This document shows, in pieces, positions 1 to 8,363 of a stretch of DNA of 64,000 nucleotides. Origin of the DNA: Pararobbsia silviterrae (GTDB taxonomy: Bacteria > Pseudomonadota > Gammaproteobacteria > Burkholderiales > Burkholderiaceae); contig NZ_RBZU01000007.1 in the NCBI RefSeq assembly GCF_003628125.1, positions 62,363 to 126,362 on the forward strand, in the 5' to 3' direction. The notes under the pieces are model-generated. The model saw only the letters and a list, made by a program, of their open reading frames with translations, ran no database searches and was not told where the DNA came from. Every line of letters starts with the position of its first letter. The stretch's first letter is position 1. The translations under genes and the position numbers were made by a program.

Positions 1-88
1 AACGCCCGAAGGCATGGTCGCGTCGCCGGACTACACGAAGGACTACGTCGAGAAGCTGATCGCCACGTCGAGCGGACAACATCAATGA
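1..88 (+). CDS. C-terminal end of a sugar ABC transporter periplasmic binding protein (partial)
   Basis: The reading frame beginning at base 2 stays open to a TGA at 86-88 and encodes 28 residues, including the piece EGMVASPDYTKDYVEKLI. The TGA overlaps the ATG of the next gene in an ATGA arrangement, as expected for a translationally coupled operon. The position before a double-ATPase gene and two RbsC-like permeases makes a periplasmic sugar-binding protein the obvious identity, but the conserved ligand-binding domain lies outside the window, so the call rests mainly on context. Confidence 0.6.
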   Translation, partial: TPEGMVASPDYTKDYVEKLIATSSGQHQ

Positions 89-1611
89 CCGTCGTGCAGA
101 CCTCTGCGACAGGCGCGCCGCACCCTCTGATCCGCACGGCCGGTGTGTCGATGCGTTTCGGCGCGGTGCAGGCGTTGTCGGACGCGTGCGTTCAGATCGT
201 CGCGGGCCGGATGCTGAGCTTGCTTGGCCACAATGGCGCAGGCAAGTCGACGCTGATCCGGATCCTCACCGGCACGCAAGTGCCGACGTCGGGCTCGATC
301 GAGTTCGACGGCAACGACGTCACGGACGTCTTCGATGCGCGTCACGCGCATCGCCTGGGCATTCGTTGCGTGTTTCAGGAAGGATCGCTGTGCCCGAATC
401 TGACCGTCTACGAGAATGCGCGTGTGCTGCATCACGCGTTACGCGGATGGGGGTGGCGCAATCGGGCGAGACAGTTGATCGAAGCGTCGCTCGATGACGT
501 CTTTCCGGGGCACGGCATTGCGGTCGACGAGGTCGTGGGCAATCTTTCGCTGGGTCAACGGCAGATGGTCGAGATCGCGCGCGCGTTCAGCGTGCACGAT
601 CATCCGGTTCGGCTCGTGATTCTCGACGAGCCGACCTCGTCGCTCGATCCGCATGTCGCGGAACAACTGCTTGAATACACGGTCAAGGCGCGTGCGCAGG
701 GGCTCGCGCTCGTGCTGATCTCGCACAAGATGCGCGAGGTCACGCGGTATAGCGACGACGTCGTGGTGATGCGCGACGGCCAGGTCGGTCCGAGCCAGCC
801 GTCGGCCGGCTTGAGCGAGCCGCAGCTCGTCGCGTTGATGGGGCACACGCATGCCGAACCGGCATCGGCCGCGCCGGCCCTATCGGCCTCGTCTTCGGTG
901 CCGGTCTTGCGACGCGTGACGCAGACGCCATCGCGAACGGCGACGAGCCAAGCGGCGCCGCCGTTCTACGTGAACGCCGGAGAAATCGTGGGTCTCGCAG
1001 GGCTGGCCGGTCATGGTCAACGTGAGATGCTGCTCGCCGTGCTCGCTGCGTCGCAGGGGCGGGCGCGCCGCGGCGCGCATGTCGAGGTCGCCGGCCGCGC
1101 GACGTTCGTCGCGGGCGATCGTCAATCGGAAGGGTTGTTTCCGTTCTGGTCCGTCGGGCAAAACCTGACGATCGGCGGGCTCGGCCAGTTCGTTTCGCGC
1201 GGTCTCATCGCGCTCGATAAAGAGCGCGCGCTCGCAAACGACTGGAGCGCGCAGCTCAAGATACGCACGCCGGATCTCGACACGCCGATCACCGCGCTGA
1301 GCGGCGGCAATCAACAGAAGGTCCTGGTCGCGCGTGCGCTGGCCGACAATCCGGATATCGTGCTGCTCGACGATCCGCTGCGCGGCGTCGACATTCACAC
1401 GAAAAACGAGCTCTATGAAGACGTCAGACGACGCGCGGCGGCAGGGTGTGCATTCGTCTGGTACACGACCGAAAATGCCGAACTGTCGATCTGCGATCGC
1501 GTCTATGTGTTCAATCAAGGGCGCGTGACCGACGAGATTCCGCGCGAAGCGCTGTCGGAGCAACGCCTGATTCAGTCTTCCTTTAGCGATGAAACAATCG
1601 ATGTCCACTGA
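85..1611 (+). CDS. Sugar ABC transporter ATP-binding protein, two-domain (RbsA/MglA type)
   Basis: A 508-residue cytoplasmic ATPase that would power sugar import through the two permeases downstream. The first ABC domain (about residues 15-255) has a good Walker A (GHNGAGKST, about 48-56), a signature with LSLGQRQ and a Walker B ending ILDEPTSSLD. The second domain (about 290-500) has the degenerate Walker A typical of the family (GLAGHGQREML), an intact ALSGGNQQK signature and LLDDPLRGVD. This asymmetry is characteristic of the CUT2 family (ribose, galactose, rhamnose, fucose importers). It overlaps the genes on both sides, which indicates a tight operon. The substrate cannot be read from the sequence. 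Confidence 0.93.
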   Translation: MTVVQTSATGAPHPLIRTAGVSMRFGAVQALSDACVQIVAGRMLSLLGHNGAGKSTLIRILTGTQVPTSGSIEFDGNDVTDVFDARHAHRLGIRCVFQEGSLCPNLTVYENARVLHHALRGWGWRNRARQLIEASLDDVFPGHGIAVDEVVGNLSLGQRQMVEIARAFSVHDHPVRLVILDEPTSSLDPHVAEQLLEYTVKARAQGLALVLISHKMREVTRYSDDVVVMRDGQVGPSQPSAGLSEPQLVALMGHTHAEPASAAPALSASSSVPVLRRVTQTPSRTATSQAAPPFYVNAGEIVGLAGLAGHGQREMLLAVLAASQGRARRGAHVEVAGRATFVAGDRQSEGLFPFWSVGQNLTIGGLGQFVSRGLIALDKERALANDWSAQLKIRTPDLDTPITALSGGNQQKVLVARALADNPDIVLLDDPLRGVDIHTKNELYEDVRRRAAAGCAFVWYTTENAELSICDRVYVFNQGRVTDEIPREALSEQRLIQSSFSDETIDVH

Positions 1612-2578
1612 GCTTCATACCGCGCGAGCGCCGGCAGCGGCTTCGAAACGCCGCAAGGCCGTCGAATTGCGTCTGGTGATTCCGTTTATCGGCTTACCCT
1701 TGCTGCTGTGCTGCATCGCGTTCGTGCAGCCGCGCGTGCTCAGCTATTTCGGCGCGACGCTGTTGCTGCAGTTCTCGACGCCGTTGATCCTCGCGGCACT
1801 GGCGCAGATGTGCATTCTCGCGGCCGGTGACGTCGATCTGGGGATCGGGCCGTTCGTCTCCTTGATCAATTGCATCTGCGCGACGTGGCTGGCAAGCGAT
1901 CCGATGCTTGGCGTCGTCGCGCTTGCCGTCAGCGTCTGCGGGTACGCGGCAATGGGCGCGCTCGTTCAATGGCGCGCGCTGCCGTCGATCGTCGTGACGT
2001 TGGGTGCGTCGTTTGTCTGGCTCGGGCTCGCACTCTGGGTCTTGCCGAGTCCCGGCGGCGCCGCGCCCGCGTGGCTCGCGCAAGTGTTTCAGTTTCAGAC
2101 ACCTTTCGTACCGATGCCGATCGTGATCGCCGTCGTCAGCGCGTTTGTCGCGAACCGGCTGCTCATGCATACGGCGTACGGCTCGATTCTGCGCGGCGTG
2201 GGTGGCAATCCGCGTGCGCTGCGTCAAGCCGGTTGGTCGGTGTTCCGGGCGCGCGTCGCGCTCTATGCGTGTGCGGGCGTGTGCGGCGTGCTGGCCGGGA
2301 TGTCGCTGACCGGGCTCAACACGACCGGCGATCCGTGGTCGGGCAACCAGTACACGCTGCTCTCGATCGCGAGCGCGATCGTCGGCGGCTCCTCGTTCTC
2401 GGGCGGCATCGTGTCGCCGGCGGGCGCCGTGGCCGGTGCGATCACGATGTTGTTGTCGGGCTCGATTCTGTCGTTTCTCAATGTCTCGACGGACTGGCAA
2501 TTGAGCCTTCAAGGCGGCTTGCTCATCCTCGTGCTCACACTCCGTTCGTTGTACGGGGAGAAGAATCATGAACTCTGA
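1589..2578 (+). CDS. Sugar ABC transporter permease 1 (RbsC/AraH family)
   Basis: A 329-residue inner-membrane protein with about eight to ten hydrophobic segments and the BPD_transp_2 pattern of CUT2 permeases, including the late GGSSFSGGIVSPAGA stretch that corresponds to the conserved glycine-rich loop before the last helices. It starts inside the ATPase gene (ATG 1589; a second in-frame ATG at 1601 is equally possible) and overlaps the next permease by 11 bases. Two non-identical permeases, as here, are typical of rhamnose-, fucose- and AI-2-type transporters rather than of ribose transporters with one RbsC homodimer. Confidence 0.9.
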   Translation: MKQSMSTELHTARAPAAASKRRKAVELRLVIPFIGLPLLLCCIAFVQPRVLSYFGATLLLQFSTPLILAALAQMCILAAGDVDLGIGPFVSLINCICATWLASDPMLGVVALAVSVCGYAAMGALVQWRALPSIVVTLGASFVWLGLALWVLPSPGGAAPAWLAQVFQFQTPFVPMPIVIAVVSAFVANRLLMHTAYGSILRGVGGNPRALRQAGWSVFRARVALYACAGVCGVLAGMSLTGLNTTGDPWSGNQYTLLSIASAIVGGSSFSGGIVSPAGAVAGAITMLLSGSILSFLNVSTDWQLSLQGGLLILVLTLRSLYGEKNHEL

Positions 2579-3530
2579 AGCGTTCAACAAATGGATCGGG
2601 CCGCGGCCGTGGGTCTGGTCGTTCGTCGGTCTCGCGCTGGTCTGGTTGACCACGGTCGCGGTCACGCATGGCAACGGCAGCGTGGGCTTGCTCGCGACGG
2701 CCATTCAATTCGGCACGTTTTATGTGCTCGTCGGTCTCGGCCAGATGCTCGTGATCAGTTGCGGCAGCGGCAATATCGATCTATCGGTATCGGGCAGCAT
2801 GACGCTTGCCGCGTTTGTCGGGCTGAGCGTGTCGGCGCAGATCGGCGGTCCCGCGGGCGCGATGGCGGGCATCGTCGTCGCGCTGGTGATCGGTGCGCTC
2901 GCGGGCCTCGCGAATGCGTTGCTGATTCAGCGGCTGCGCGTGCCGCCGATGATCGCGACGCTCGCGGCGGGCTTCGTGCTTCAGTCGTTCAGCATCGCGT
3001 ATTCGCACGGCGCGAGTCCCGCGCCGTCGATCTGGCTGCGCGGACTCGTTGCGACGAAATGGGCGGGCATACCGGCCATCAGCGTGGCGACGATGGTGTT
3101 GAGCTTCGTGATTGCGCAAGCGCTGCGCCGAACCATTCTCGGCCGCACCGTGCTGGCGACCGGACAGAATCAGCGCGCGGCGGTCCTCGCCGGCCTCAAG
3201 GTCAAGCGTGCCGTCGCGACGAGCTACGTGATGTGCGGGATCTTCTCCGCGGCGGCGGGTTTGCTGCTCGCGAGCTTCGTCGGCGGCGCGACGCTCGATA
3301 TCGGGCAGGACTATTTGTTGATGTCGATCGCATGCGTGGTCCTCGGCGGCACGGCCGTCAGCGGCGGCTTCGCGACCACCGTCGGCGTATGGGGCGGCGG
3401 CTTGCTGCTCGTGCTCGCCGTCACCATGCTCAACGTCATGCAGGTCGGGCCGAGCATGCGCTTCGTCGTGACCGGCCTCGTGATCATCGGGGTGCTCGCG
3501 GTCGCCAAGCCTCAACGCGCCGCGAGCTGA
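2568..3530 (+). CDS. Sugar ABC transporter permease 2 (RbsC/AraH family)
   Basis: A 320-residue integral membrane permease, paralogous to the preceding one. It carries the family's ISCGSGNIDLSVSG region near residue 65 (first conserved periplasmic/transmembrane block) and the VVLGGTAVSGG block near residue 262. The ATG at 2568 has a strong GGGGAG ribosome site about 6 bases upstream and overlaps the previous gene, so translation is probably coupled. It would form a heterodimeric channel with permease 1, served by the double ATPase. Confidence 0.9.
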   Translation: MNSEAFNKWIGPRPWVWSFVGLALVWLTTVAVTHGNGSVGLLATAIQFGTFYVLVGLGQMLVISCGSGNIDLSVSGSMTLAAFVGLSVSAQIGGPAGAMAGIVVALVIGALAGLANALLIQRLRVPPMIATLAAGFVLQSFSIAYSHGASPAPSIWLRGLVATKWAGIPAISVATMVLSFVIAQALRRTILGRTVLATGQNQRAAVLAGLKVKRAVATSYVMCGIFSAAAGLLLASFVGGATLDIGQDYLLMSIACVVLGGTAVSGGFATTVGVWGGGLLLVLAVTMLNVMQVGPSMRFVVTGLVIIGVLAVAKPQRAAS

Positions 3531-3548
3531 GCCGCGCGTCGAACCCCT

Positions 3549-4475
3549 ATGTCATTGGAATCTTCGTTTATGTCCGAGCCGTTGCCGCGTGTCGATTGCC
3601 ACTATCACCTGTGGGACGTGGATCGCTATGCCTATCCGTGGCTTGCGCCCGATGCGAAGCGACCGATCCATCTGTTCCCGGACCTGTCTCCGATCGCGCA
3701 GTCATACCGGATCGACCACTTTCTCGCCGATTGCGCAAAGTGGAACATCGTCAAAAGCGTCCATGTGAACGGCGGTTACGATCCAACGGATCCGGTCGGC
3801 GAATCGCGCTATTTGCAATCGGTCGCCGACGTCTACGGACATCCGCACGGATTTGTCGCGTATGCGGACTTGCGCTCGCCCGATCTCGACGCCCAGCTTG
3901 CCGCGCATTGCACGTTTGCCAATATGCGCGGCGTGCGTCATATCGTGAACTGGCATCCCGATCCCGCGCGCACCTTTGTCGACGAGCCCGATTTGCTCGA
4001 CGATCCGGCCTGGAACGCGGGCTTTGCGCGACTGTCATCGTACGGATTGTCCTTCGATCTGCAACTCTATCCGTCACAGATGCGACGGGCCGCCGCGCTT
4101 GCGCAGCGTTTTCCCGATACGCTGATCGTCGTCAATCATTGCGGCATGCCGCTCGAACGCGATCGCACGGGGCTCGCGCAATGGCACGACGGCATGCGCG
4201 CGCTTGCCGGATGTCCGAACGTGGCGCTCAAGATATCGGGACTCGGCATGGTGGATCCGCAGTGGACGGTCGATTCGATCCGGCCTTTCGTGCTCGATGC
4301 GCTCGGGTACTTTGGTACCGATCGCGCGATGTTCGCCAGCAATTTTCCGGTCGACAAACTCTATGGCAGTTTCGACGTGCTGTACGAGGCGTTCGATACG
4401 CTGACGCGGGATCTCGACGACGACGCGCGTCGCAATGTGTTCGGCCGCAATGCCGAGCGGTGCTATCGAGTCTGA
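3549..4475 (+). CDS. Amidohydrolase family 2 protein, probable sugar lactonase
   Basis: A 308-residue TIM-barrel metal-dependent hydrolase of the group that contains L-fuconolactonase, L-rhamnonolactonase and 2-pyrone-4,6-dicarboxylate lactonase. Visible motifs are the N-terminal metal-binding DCHYHLWD, NWHPDPARTF, VNHCGMPLERD, LKISGLGM and the closing MFASNFPVDKLYG. It is the last gene of the sugar transporter operon (18 bases after the second permease), which supports hydrolysis of an aldonolactone made from the imported sugar. The start could be ATG 3549 or, more like the family, ATG 3570 (MSEPLPRVDCHYH). Substrate is inferred only. Confidence 0.82.
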   Translation: MSLESSFMSEPLPRVDCHYHLWDVDRYAYPWLAPDAKRPIHLFPDLSPIAQSYRIDHFLADCAKWNIVKSVHVNGGYDPTDPVGESRYLQSVADVYGHPHGFVAYADLRSPDLDAQLAAHCTFANMRGVRHIVNWHPDPARTFVDEPDLLDDPAWNAGFARLSSYGLSFDLQLYPSQMRRAAALAQRFPDTLIVVNHCGMPLERDRTGLAQWHDGMRALAGCPNVALKISGLGMVDPQWTVDSIRPFVLDALGYFGTDRAMFASNFPVDKLYGSFDVLYEAFDTLTRDLDDDARRNVFGRNAERCYRV

Positions 4476-4555
4476 TGCGAATGACCGGCAGCCGTATCGC
4501 ATGAATACGCCGGCAAACGCGGGTCTGCGCGCGATCCGTCGTCGACTGTGTGAAT

Positions 4556-4584
4556 AAAAGCGGCCGCACGCGGCGGCCGCTTTT
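4556..4584. terminator. Bidirectional Rho-independent terminator
   Basis: A perfect 12-bp inverted repeat, AAAAGCGGCCGC (4556-4567) and GCGGCCGCTTTT (4573-4584), with a 5-base loop and an A run on one side and a T run on the other, so it can stop transcription in both directions. It lies between the convergent sugar operon and etfA, only 5 bases past the etfA stop. Confidence 0.93.
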
Positions 4585-4589
4585 ACGCG

Positions 4590-5525
4590 CTACGACAACG
4601 CGCGGGTCAATTCAGGCACCAGTTCGAACAAGTCTCCGACGATGCCGTAGTCCGCGACCGCAAAGATCGGGGCTTCGGGATCCTTATTGATGGCGACGAT
4701 CGTTTTCGAATCCTTCATGCCGGCCAGATGCTGAATCGCGCCGGAAATTCCGACTGCGATATAGAGCTGAGGCGCAACGATCTTGCCTGTCTGTCCGACC
4801 TGAGCGTCGTTGGGCGCATAACCCGCGTCCACGGCCGCGCGCGACGCGCCGAGCGCGGCGTCGAGCGTGTCCGCGAGCGGTGCGAGCAAGGCCGTGTAGT
4901 TTTCGCCGCTTCCGAGTCCTCGACCGCCGGACACGATCGTCGCGGCCGATGTCAGTTCAGGGCGGTCGAGCTTCGTGACTTCGCGGCTGACGAAAGTCGA
5001 GAGGCCGGTATCGGGCGCGGCTTCCACGGAAGAGATCGACGCGTTGCCGCCTTCGGAGGCGACGGGATCGAAGTGTGTCGTGCGCACCGTCACGACTTTG
5101 ATGGGATCGATCGAGCGGACGGTAGCGATCGCGTTGCCCGCATAGGTCGGACGGTCGAACGTGTCGGGCGCGCGAATCGCGACGACGTCGCTGATTTGCG
5201 CGACGTCGAGACGCGCGGCGACGCGCGGCGCGATGTTTTTGCCGTAGGCGGTCGCGGGCAAGACGATGTGCGTGTACTCGGCGGCGATGGCCGATGCGGT
5301 CGCTTCGACGTTTTCGGCGAGGCCGGCTTCGAGCTGCGGCGCATCCGCATGGCGCACGCGCGTGACACCGGGAAGACGTGCAACGGCTTGTGCGACGGTA
5401 TCGGCGCGATGGCCGGCGACGAGAACGTCGAGCGATTCGCCCAGTTGCTTTGCGGCGGCGATCGCGTGAAGCGTTGAAGGTTTGAGGGATTGATTGTCGT
5501 GTTCCGCAATGACCAGGATCGTCAT
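4590..5525 (-). CDS. etfA: Electron transfer flavoprotein alpha subunit
   Basis: A 311-residue protein matching EtfA/FixB in length and order. The N-terminal Rossmann-like half starts MTILVIAEHDNQSLKPSTLHA; the C-terminal FAD-binding half contains IVSGGRGLGSGENYTALLAPLAD, GQTGKIVAPQLYIAVGISGAIQH and AINKDPEAPIFAVADYGIVGD, the conserved FAD pocket. With EtfB it carries electrons from acyl-CoA and related dehydrogenases to ETF-ubiquinone oxidoreductase. It follows etfB by 16 bases and ends at a terminator, so the two form a short operon. No dehydrogenase gene is adjacent. Confidence 0.97.
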   Translation of the reverse strand: MTILVIAEHDNQSLKPSTLHAIAAAKQLGESLDVLVAGHRADTVAQAVARLPGVTRVRHADAPQLEAGLAENVEATASAIAAEYTHIVLPATAYGKNIAPRVAARLDVAQISDVVAIRAPDTFDRPTYAGNAIATVRSIDPIKVVTVRTTHFDPVASEGGNASISSVEAAPDTGLSTFVSREVTKLDRPELTSAATIVSGGRGLGSGENYTALLAPLADTLDAALGASRAAVDAGYAPNDAQVGQTGKIVAPQLYIAVGISGAIQHLAGMKDSKTIVAINKDPEAPIFAVADYGIVGDLFELVPELTRALS

Positions 5526-5541
5526 CTTGTTTGTCTCCGTA

Positions 5542-6291
5542 TCAGAGCGCCTTGGCGTCCGTTTTCAGTTTGTCGATGAGTGTCGCGATGTCGGGCACCT
5601 TGATGCCCGGTGCGCGTCCTGCGGGCTCGGCGACGTTGAGCGTTTGCAGGCGCGGCGTCACGTCGACACCGAGCGCGTCGGGCGTCAGCGTCTCGAGCGG
5701 CTTCTTTTTCGCTTTCATGATGCTGGGCAGCGTGACGTAGCGCGGCTCGTTGAGGCGCAGGTCCGTGGTGATCACTGCGGGCAGCGTCAGCGAGAGGGTT
5801 TCGGCGCCGCCGTCGATCTCACGCGACACGGCGACCTTGCCGTCCGCCACCGTGACCTTGGAGGCGAATGTGCCCTGTGCGAAGTTCGCGAGCGCCGCGA
5901 GCATCTGGCCGGTTTGATTCGAATCGTCGTCGATGGCTTGCTTGCCGAGAATGACGAGGGACGGTTGCTCCTTGTCGACGAGCGCCTTGAGCAGCTTTGC
6001 GACGGCCAGCGGCTGGAGCACTGCATTTGTCTCGACGAGGATCGCGCGATCGGCCCCGATCGCGAGCGCCGTACGCAGGGTCTCCTGCGCCTGCGCAACA
6101 CCGGCCGATACGGCGACGATCTCGCTCACGATGCCGGCTTCCTTGAGCCGTACGGCTTCCTCGACGGCGATTTCATCAAACGGATTCATCGACATCTTCA
6201 CGTTCGACGCGTCGACGTCCGAGCCATCCGATTTGACCCGGACCTTGATGTTGTAGTCGACGACTCTTTTGACTGCGACCAGGACTTTCAT
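5542..6291 (-). CDS. etfB: Electron transfer flavoprotein beta subunit
   Basis: EtfB, 249 residues, the usual length. It opens [20 protein letters not shown] and contains [17 protein letters not shown] and the AMP-binding [17 protein letters not shown] longer frame reaches 6387, but the start at 6291 is preferred because it gives the standard N-terminus and has GGGAG about 5 bases upstream. First gene of etfB-etfA. The leader upstream contains a small perfect hairpin (6321-6340). Confidence 0.97.
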   Translation of the reverse strand: MKVLVAVKRVVDYNIKVRVKSDGSDVDASNVKMSMNPFDEIAVEEAVRLKEAGIVSEIVAVSAGVAQAQETLRTALAIGADRAILVETNAVLQPLAVAKLLKALVDKEQPSLVILGKQAIDDDSNQTGQMLAALANFAQGTFASKVTVADGKVAVSREIDGGAETLSLTLPAVITTDLRLNEPRYVTLPSIMKAKKKPLETLTPDALGVDVTPRLQTLNVAEPAGRAPGIKVPDIATLIDKLKTDAKAL

Positions 6292-6320
6292 ACGCTCCCG
6301 CAAGAAATATGGACGAAGGG

Positions 6321-6340
6321 ACCGATTCGAGAAAATCGGT
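6321..6340. repeat. Small inverted repeat upstream of etfB
   Basis: ACCGATT, six bases, AATCGGT: a perfect 7-bp stem located about 30-50 bases before the etfB start and within the 186-bp divergent promoter region shared with the dehydrogenase gene at 6478. It may be an operator or a leader hairpin; nothing more can be said from sequence. Confidence 0.3.
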
Positions 6341-6477
6341 TGCGTGAATTGTATCTTAGAAACTAGTATCCCAGTTATGCGTTGCACGAAAGCCGTGGCT
6401 GTTCAACTCGGAGCGCGGCCGCGCGGCGCACGACAACATCGAGGTCCGAACACGGACGAATACATGGAGAACGGGCA

Positions 6478-7296
6478 GTGAATACGAACGAGTCGTTTGC
6501 AGGGCAGGTGATTGCCGTGACGGGCGGAGCGCAAGGGATCGGGTTGGCGATCGCGCAGCGTTTGGCGTCGCATGGCGCAACGCTGGCGATCGCGGATATC
6601 AACCTTGAGAAGGCCGAGCAAGCGAGCGCGCAATTGCGCGCAGCCGGCGGCGAAGCCATGGCTTTGCAGGTCGACGTGACGCAACGTAGCGCGTGCGAGC
6701 GGATGGTCGCCGACATCGTCGCCCGGTTCGGCCGGCTCGATGTGATGATTTGCAATGCGGGCGTCGTGCAGGTCAAGCCGTTTCTCGAGATCGACGAGAA
6801 GGATTGGGACACGGTTCTCGGCGTGAACGCGAAGGGGGTCTTCTTGACAGTGCAAGCCGCCGCGCGACAGATGCGCAGCCAGACGCCGATCGCGCCGAAT
6901 CGGCCGAAGGGAAAGATCATCAACCTGTCGTCGATCGCGGGGCGCTATGGCGCCGGGCCCATGGCGCCTTTGACGCCCCATTACCGCGCGAGCAAGGCCG
7001 CGGTGATCAGCATCACGCAGACGTGCGCGTATGCGCTGGCGCCTGATGTGACGGTCAACGCGATCTGTCCGGGTCTGGTCGAAACGGATATGTGGAAGCA
7101 GATCGACCAGCAGTGGACCGAGATCGCGAACTGGAAGAGCGGCGATGCGTGGAAAAGCCGCGTCAGCGCGGTGCCGCTCGGCCGCCCGCAAACGTCCGAG
7201 GACGTCGCGGGCCTTGCGGCTTACCTCGTGTCGAAGGACTCCGACTATATGACAGGGCAGTCGGTCAACATGGACGGCGGACTTTCGATGAGCTGA
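6478..7296 (+). CDS. SDR family NAD(P)-dependent oxidoreductase
   Basis: A 272-residue classical short-chain dehydrogenase. It has the TGGAQGIG cofactor loop, the CNAG motif, catalytic Ser in LSSIAGRYG and the YRASK active-site Tyr/Lys pair, then NAICPGLVETDM and a final MDGGLSMS. The GTG at 6478 is chosen because GGAGAA lies 8 bases upstream; an upstream ATG at 6382 would add a low-complexity stretch unlike SDRs. Substrate is probably a sugar or polyol, given the transporter and lactonase nearby, and it could make the lactone that the amidohydrolase opens. It ends one base before the convergent GntR gene. Confidence 0.9.
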   Translation: MNTNESFAGQVIAVTGGAQGIGLAIAQRLASHGATLAIADINLEKAEQASAQLRAAGGEAMALQVDVTQRSACERMVADIVARFGRLDVMICNAGVVQVKPFLEIDEKDWDTVLGVNAKGVFLTVQAAARQMRSQTPIAPNRPKGKIINLSSIAGRYGAGPMAPLTPHYRASKAAVISITQTCAYALAPDVTVNAICPGLVETDMWKQIDQQWTEIANWKSGDAWKSRVSAVPLGRPQTSEDVAGLAAYLVSKDSDYMTGQSVNMDGGLSMS

Positions 7297-7297
7297 G

Positions 7298-8044
7298 TCA
7301 GCGCGCGTCCGGAGCGGGTGTTTTGCGGCGGCGCTTCGTGGGGCGCTCGCCCAAGGCCGTCGCGTTCGCCGAGATTTGTCCGGTCTCGAACGCGCTCAAA
7401 TAACTGTCCTGGGTTCGCATGATGTGCTGGGCAAGCAAGGCTTCGATACCCGCGAGATCGCCTTGCGTCCACAACTCGATCAACGCCTCATGTTCATGCA
7501 ACGACCGGTTGGGTTCGCCGCGCACATGGGCGGCAAGGTACGCGCGCAGCGCGCCGACTCGGCCCGACGCGAGCAAGTAAGCCGAACGAAGGTAGTGGTT
7601 GTCGCAATGCGCGAGAAACGACGCATGAAAGTCGTGATCGGCCCGCGCATACGCCAGTTCGTCATGCTGTTTGCGGGCGCGCGTCATCTCCGAATAGGCT
7701 TTCTTGAGGCTCGCGAGCGTGGCATCGCGGTGATGCTGCATCGAAAGGCGCGCGGCCTTGACTTCAAGCGTTGCCCGGAAATCGCAGAGTTCGCCGACGT
7801 CGTCCGCGCTCGCCGCGAAAACGAACGTCCCTTTCTGAGGCACGATGGTCACGAGCCCTTCGTACTGAAGCGAGTTCAATGCTTCGCGCACCGGTGTTCG
7901 GCTCGTGCCGAGCGAAGCGGCGAGCGTGTCTTCCGACAGCGCTTCGCCCGGTGCGAATTCGCCGTTCGTGATGGCATCGCGCAAGCGCTCGGTAATGACG
8001 CCGGCAAGCGAGCGGGGACGTTCGATAGATAGAGTGCGGCTCAT
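7298..8044 (-). CDS. GntR family transcriptional regulator with FCD domain
   Basis: A 248-residue repressor. An N-terminal winged helix (LRDAITNGEFAPGEALSEDTLA, SLGTSRTPVREALNSL) precedes an all-helical FCD ligand domain (LCDFRATLEVKAARL, DHDFHASFLAHCDN, HEALIELW, metal-binding His residues near 160-230). Regulators of this type usually respond to sugar acids or other organic acids. It is convergent with the SDR gene and lies downstream of, and in the same direction as, the MFS gene. The ATG at 8044 gives the typical short N-terminus before the HTH. Confidence 0.9.
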   Translation of the reverse strand: MSRTLSIERPRSLAGVITERLRDAITNGEFAPGEALSEDTLAASLGTSRTPVREALNSLQYEGLVTIVPQKGTFVFAASADDVGELCDFRATLEVKAARLSMQHHRDATLASLKKAYSEMTRARKQHDELAYARADHDFHASFLAHCDNHYLRSAYLLASGRVGALRAYLAAHVRGEPNRSLHEHEALIELWTQGDLAGIEALLAQHIMRTQDSYLSAFETGQISANATALGERPTKRRRKTPAPDAR

Positions 8045-8363
8045 CGGCAAACAGCGGCGCGAGGTGCGCACGCATCGAGAAGAATGGGGGAGGCAGCCTC
8101 CGTTCGGCTGCCATGGGAGATGGTAGCATTTCGCGGGTCGAGACCGGCATGTCGCGTGTTGAATGTATGCGGTTGAAGGTCGCCGCGGCATTCGCGCGGC
8201 GCCTTCGATCAGGGCGGTATCCAGAGCGGCATCGTGTCCGTCTGATATTCGAGAAGCGTTGTCGCAGACGGTGACGCTAAGTCACGCCGAACGAAAAGCG
8301 AAGTGACGGGCTTCCCTTGATTCCCGATACGAACGACCGGCCCCGCACGCGATGGATGGCCGC
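8045..8363. other. Intergenic region upstream of the GntR gene
   Basis: No gene is visible in these 319 bases. A perfect 7-bp hairpin GGCAGCC/GGCTGCC sits at 8092-8112, about 50 bases upstream of the GntR start, and could be part of its control region. The rest shows nothing I can support. Confidence 0.3.

Noticed and set aside
2591-4504. Overlapping frame through the second permease and the amidohydrolase
   Set aside because: It is arginine-rich in a different frame to two well-supported genes and has no ribosome site.
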